Below are positions 12,411-14,996 of a stretch of 14,996 nucleotides of DNA, piece by piece; positions within the stretch are counted from its first letter, which is position 1; each line of letters starts with the position of its first letter. The position numbers and the translations under genes were made by a program. Location of the stretch: NCBI GenBank assembly GCA_034435615.1, contig DAOTWZ010000036.1:1-14996 (forward strand). Reading direction: 5' to 3'. The notes under the pieces were generated by a model. That model ran no database searches and was not told the DNA's origin. It saw only the letters and a list, made by a program, of their open reading frames with translations. Source of the DNA: H17-190 sp034435615 (lineage in GTDB: Bacteria > Chloroflexota > Dehalococcoidia > SM23-28-2 > HRBIN24).

Positions 12411-12416
12411 TATATT
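12411..12416 (+). promoter_or_regulatory. Possible -10 box for the flavoprotein gene
   Basis: TATATT lies in the most AT-rich stretch of the divergent gap, with a predicted start near 12423 and GGAGGT at 12437-12442. No good -35 box is spaced correctly, so an activator or alternative sigma factor may be needed. The position fits; strength is unknown. Confidence 0.35.
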
Positions 12417-12451
12417 AGGGATGGGTCATTAGATGCGGAGGTGCTAGTCAT

Positions 12452-13201
12452 TTGCAGGAAGAGCTGACGCCCGCTCCCGTCCGCTCCAAACGCGGCCCCC
12501 TGCCCACAGCTCGCCTGGTCCGTCGCCAAGACCTGACCCCTGACCTGATGGTGATCTGGATAGAGCCCTCAGTACCCTTCAGCTTCAAGCCCGGCCAGTA
12601 CTGCACCATCGGCCTGGAGGGGATAGAGCGGCCCTATTCGATCGTATCGGCGCCGCACGAGCTGCCACGCATAGAGCTCTTCATCGAGCTGGTGCCGGAG
12701 GGGCAGCTCACGCCCCGGCTGTGGCGGCTCAGGGAGGGGGACGTGGTCACCATACGGCCGCGCGCCAAGGGGCTGTTCACCTTCGAGCCTCGCTACCGCC
12801 ACCACCTGATGGTGGCCACCGTCACCGGCATCGCCCCCTTCATCAGCATCATCCGGGACTACCTGCACCGGGGCGCTCAGGGCCACCGCTTTTACGTGTT
12901 GCAGGGAGCCAGCTACCACGACGAGTTCGTCTACGACCGTGAGCTGACGGCGCTGGCCGCCTGCCGTCCAGACCTCTTGGCCTACGTCCCCACGGTGAGC
13001 CGGCCCAACGACCCGCGCAACGCCGACTGGCGAGGCCAGACGGGGCGGGTCAATACCATCGTCGAGGAATACATAGAGCGGTTCGGCCTGCGGCCGGAGG
13101 ACACGCTGGTCTACGCCTGCGGCCACGCTGGCATGATCGACGATGTGAAGGCGCGGCTGGTGCCCAAGGGCTGGCGGGTCAAGGAAGAGTACTACGACTG
13201 A
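12452..13201 (+). CDS. Ferredoxin-NADP+ reductase-like flavoprotein
   Basis: The protein has 249 residues and the two-domain FNR fold. The FAD-binding beta-barrel contains PGQYCTIGL and the flavin motif RPYS (60-63). The NAD(P)-binding half contains VATVTGIAPFISIIRDYL (121-138), with Val where many relatives have Gly, and the nicotinamide loop VYACGHAGMI (220-229). The C-terminus ends in KEEYYD, aromatic residues of the kind that cover the flavin in bacterial Fpr-type enzymes. It probably moves electrons between NAD(P)H and ferredoxin or another one-electron carrier in the cytoplasm. The start is TTG at 12452, with GGAGGT 9 nt upstream; no ATG or GTG in frame fits better. Its last 10 bp overlap the 3' end of the convergent hydrolase gene. 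It could serve the AOR operon nearby, which is inference. Confidence 0.9.
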   Translation: MQEELTPAPVRSKRGPLPTARLVRRQDLTPDLMVIWIEPSVPFSFKPGQYCTIGLEGIERPYSIVSAPHELPRIELFIELVPEGQLTPRLWRLREGDVVTIRPRAKGLFTFEPRYRHHLMVATVTGIAPFISIIRDYLHRGAQGHRFYVLQGASYHDEFVYDRELTALAACRPDLLAYVPTVSRPNDPRNADWRGQTGRVNTIVEEYIERFGLRPEDTLVYACGHAGMIDDVKARLVPKGWRVKEEYYD

Positions 13202-14019
13202 CGCTCCGGCAGTTGCCAGGCCTCCTCCGCCTCGGCGAGGAAGCGGGACAGGAGGCTGTTGAACTCCTCGGGGCGCTCCATCTGCGGCGAGTGGCCGCAC
13301 CCCTCCAGGATGACGAGACGGCTCCCGGGTATGGCGGCGTGCAACCGCGCCGAATGCTCAAGGAAGGGCTCGTCGCCCTCGCCGCAGACGACGAGCACCG
13401 GCACGGAGAGGCGAGAGAGGGAGTCCAGCAGGGGCTCGCGCCGGGCTATGGCCTCGGCACAGTAGATGTAGGCCTCGCGTGATGTCATCAGGAACTCCTC
13501 CCGCCATGCCTGGACGAGCTCCGGTTGGGCCGTCACTCCCTGGGGCAGGGCGGCGCTGGCCAGCTGGGCCTGGAACACCGCCTCCATCCCCTGCTCCCGC
13601 GCCAGCTCCACCAGGCGCCGGCGCTCCTCCGTGACCAGGTTCAGGGGAGCCTCGGCGCAGGTGTCCAGTAGCACCAGCGAGAGCAGCGCCTCCGGCCGGG
13701 CCAGCGCCACGTGCTGGGCCACCATCCCCCCCATGGAATGGCCCACCAGATGGAAGCGCTCCACGCCCAGGCAGTCCAGGAGCGCCAGCACGTCTTGGGC
13801 CAGCCCCTCCAGACGATAGTCCTCCGGACGGCCGGTCCGGCCGGACAGGCCATGGCCCCGCAGGTCGGGGCATATGAGGCGGTGGCGGCCGGCCAGGGAG
13901 GGGACGGTGTAATCCCAGTTGCGAGAGCTGCCGGTGAAGCCGTGGAGGAGCACCACGGCGCTGCCCTCTCCCACGTCCAGGTAGTGAATGTCGGTGCCGT
14001 TGACGGTCACCCTGGGCAT
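13192..14019 (-). CDS. Alpha/beta-hydrolase
   Basis: A 275-residue alpha/beta-hydrolase of the common cytoplasmic type. The oxyanion segment is LLHGFTGSSRNWD, followed by PDLRGHGLSG. The nucleophile elbow is VGHSMGG with Ser95, the acid is in CGEGDEPF (D216), and the histidine is in GCGHSPQMERPEEF (H243), so the triad is complete. It resembles esterases and C-C hydrolases such as MhpC-like and 2-succinyl-6-hydroxy-cyclohexadiene synthase-like members, but substrate prediction is not reliable in this family. The ATG at 14019 has GGAGGG 5 nt upstream; a longer frame starting at 14076 would run across the probable -10 box. It is divergent from the AOR operon and convergent with the flavoprotein gene. 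Confidence 0.92.
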   Translation of the reverse strand: MPRVTVNGTDIHYLDVGEGSAVVLLHGFTGSSRNWDYTVPSLAGRHRLICPDLRGHGLSGRTGRPEDYRLEGLAQDVLALLDCLGVERFHLVGHSMGGMVAQHVALARPEALLSLVLLDTCAEAPLNLVTEERRRLVELAREQGMEAVFQAQLASAALPQGVTAQPELVQAWREEFLMTSREAYIYCAEAIARREPLLDSLSRLSVPVLVVCGEGDEPFLEHSARLHAAIPGSRLVILEGCGHSPQMERPEEFNSLLSRFLAEAEEAWQLPERQS

Positions 14020-14046
14020 CCCGTCCCTCCCGTACCGCTGCAGACC

Positions 14047-14052
14047 AGTATA
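14047..14052 (-). promoter_or_regulatory. Probable -10 box for the hydrolase gene
   Basis: TATACT on the minus strand (14052-14047), the same hexamer as in the ccr and thiolase promoters, gives a start near 14040 and a leader of about 20 nt. The -35 region is GC-rich and unconvincing. Confidence 0.4.
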
Positions 14053-14102
14053 CCCCGCCGCCGCGAGGCGGGCCACGGCCCTCCCGGGCCGCCCTCGTCT
14101 CG

Positions 14103-14131
14103 TTGACAGGGCATCGGGCGAGGGGTATCTT
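14103..14131 (+). promoter_or_regulatory. Strong promoter for the AOR operon
   Basis: A perfect TTGACA (14103-14108), a 17-nt spacer and TATCTT (14126-14131) form the best promoter in the window. Transcription should start near 14138, with a leader of about 28 nt. The TTG of the -35 box is also an in-frame potential start codon, which explains a falsely long frame for the gene that follows. Confidence 0.82.
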
Positions 14132-14165
14132 TTTGCAGCAGCGGCATGAGCAGGAGGCGCAGTCT

Positions 14166-14630
14166 ATGAAGATGATCCTCTCCCATCCCGAGAAGTGCGT
14201 GGCCTGTCATCTGTGCGAGGGCGCCTGCTCCTTCCGCCACGAGGGTGCCTTCGTCCCTGCCAAGACCCGCATCTGGGTCTTCGACTTCATCGAGGAGCAG
14301 CTCTACGGCGCCGTCACCTGCTTCCACTGCGCCGATGCCCCTTGCCTGGCCAACTGTCCCACCTACGCTATCAGCCGCCACCCCGAGACCGGCCAGGTCT
14401 ACGTGAACGAGGACAGGTGCATCGGCTGCAAGATGTGCCTGGTGGCCTGCCCCTTCGGGGTCATGGGCTACCACGCCGAGAAGGGCGTGGCCCAGAACTG
14501 CGATCTCTGCGGCGGCGATCCCCAGTGCGTCAAGGTCTGCGTCTACGGCGCCCTGGAGTACGCCGACGTGGAGCCCCTGGAGTGGGCGGTCCGTCTGGAG
14601 CAACTGGAGCGGCCCGCCGCCGCTAGCTAG
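14166..14630 (+). CDS. Four-cluster [4Fe-4S] electron-transfer subunit of aldehyde oxidoreductase
   Basis: This 154-residue protein has 16 cysteines in four sets: C11/14/17/21, C52/55/60/64, C85/88/91/95 and C112/115/121/125. That is enough for four [4Fe-4S] clusters, as in the HycB/DmsB/FdhB-like electron-transfer subunits. It has no signal or membrane segment, so it is cytoplasmic. The catalytic AOR gene follows after 49 nt, so it probably wires the tungsten or molybdenum enzyme to its electron partner, like the small Fe-S subunit of the AorABC enzyme of aromatic-degrading bacteria. The ATG at 14166 has AGGAGG 8 nt upstream; the longer frame from TTG 14103 begins inside the -35 box and is rejected. 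It is the first gene of a strongly promoted operon. Confidence 0.93.
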   Translation: MKMILSHPEKCVACHLCEGACSFRHEGAFVPAKTRIWVFDFIEEQLYGAVTCFHCADAPCLANCPTYAISRHPETGQVYVNEDRCIGCKMCLVACPFGVMGYHAEKGVAQNCDLCGGDPQCVKVCVYGALEYADVEPLEWAVRLEQLERPAAAS

Positions 14631-14679
14631 GCGGCTGTCCCGCGGGCATGGAGACGAGAAGCGCTAGGAGGACGCGGCG

Positions 14680-14996
14680 ATGCCTTACGGTTGGGTAGGT
14701 CAAGTCCTGCGCATAGACCTCACGGCGGGGAGGGTGACCAAGGAGCCCCTCAAGATGGAGTGGGCCCGACAGTTCATCGGCGGGCGGGGGCTGGGCACCA
14801 AGTACCTCTACGAAGAGATAGACCCCCGCTGCGATCCCCTGGGCCCGGACAACAAGGTGATCTTCGCCACGGGACCCCTCACCGGCACCTACGCCCCCAC
14901 GGGCGGCCGCTACATGGTACTGTGCAAGAGCCCCCTGACCGACGCCATCGCCTGCTCCAACTCCGGCGGCTACTGGGGGCCGGAGCTGAAGTTCGC
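14680..14996 (+). CDS. Aldehyde:ferredoxin oxidoreductase (AOR family), N-terminal part, 3' truncated
   Basis: The frame starts at ATG 14680 with AGGAGG 8 nt upstream and is still open at the window end, showing 105 residues plus two bases of the next codon. They match the N-terminal domain of the AOR family of tungsten (or molybdenum) pterin enzymes: GWVGQVLRIDLTAGRVTKE, FIGGRGLGTKYLYEE, VIFATGPLTGTYAPTGGRY and the late motif ACSNSGGYWGPELK. Family members oxidise aldehydes or other substrates to acids, or run in reverse, with ferredoxin-type electron carriers. The cluster-binding cysteines and most cofactor contacts lie beyond the window, so the subfamily (AOR, FOR, WOR, benzoyl-CoA reductase-like BamB) cannot be fixed. 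The paired four-cluster subunit favours an AorB- or BamB-like complex over the single-subunit archaeal type. Confidence 0.92.
   Translation, partial: MPYGWVGQVLRIDLTAGRVTKEPLKMEWARQFIGGRGLGTKYLYEEIDPRCDPLGPDNKVIFATGPLTGTYAPTGGRYMVLCKSPLTDAIACSNSGGYWGPELKF

Noticed and set aside
14077..14090. GGCCC-N4-GGGCC hairpin between the hydrolase and AOR promoters
   Set aside because: Only 5 bp in very GC-rich DNA; likely by chance.
14103..14165. Longer N-terminus for the iron-sulfur subunit
   Set aside because: The TTG start is part of a perfect TTGACA box, and the ATG at 14166 has AGGAGG at ideal spacing.
1..14996. tRNA, rRNA, CRISPR arrays, transposases, phage genes
   Set aside because: No cloverleaf-like or rRNA-like sequence, no regularly spaced repeats and no mobile-element proteins were recognised on either strand.

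Overview
The window is GC-rich bacterial chromosome, densely packed with short intergenic gaps, and has no RNA genes, insertion sequences or CRISPR array that I can see. Strong G/C preference at third codon positions, regular use of ATA (Ile) and AGG (Arg), and the acyl-CoA-centred gene content fit a Chloroflexota (Dehalococcoidia-like) or similar organism. This is an inference from style and content; no marker gene here settles the taxonomy.

Layout. Positions 1-1438 (+) hold the 3' end of an acyl-CoA synthetase gene, then a HpcH/CitE-type CoA-ester lyase with its own promoter. From 1521 to 9353 seven genes run on the minus strand. In transcription order they are a MATE exporter, a small CxxS redoxin, a cysteinyl-tRNA synthetase fused to a family 2 glycosyltransferase, an SCP-x-like thiolase, a crotonase-fold protein, crotonyl-CoA carboxylase/reductase (ccr) and a zinc-ribbon protein. 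Several have their own promoter or are preceded by a hairpin, so this is a set of transcription units and not one operon. A 487-bp gap (9354-9840) with no supported gene precedes a coupled methyltransferase-patatin pair (+). Two overlapping hot-dog dehydratase genes (-) diverge from a ferredoxin-NADP reductase-like flavoprotein gene (+), whose 3' end overlaps a convergent alpha/beta-hydrolase gene (-). The window ends in an aldehyde:ferredoxin oxidoreductase operon (+): a four-cluster iron-sulfur subunit, then the catalytic subunit cut by the window edge.

How the genes may work together. Thiolase, crotonase-like protein, ccr, a split MaoC-type hydratase and a malyl-CoA-lyase-like enzyme resemble the carbon skeleton of the ethylmalonyl-CoA pathway. 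However, the thiolase is of the SCP-x type, the crotonase homologue lacks both catalytic glutamates, and no mutase is present, so the match is suggestive only. The AOR operon and the flavoprotein add low-potential electron transfer. The most unusual single gene is the cysS-glycosyltransferase fusion. Two 5'-leader hairpins, before ccr and before the MATE gene, are the best regulatory candidates.
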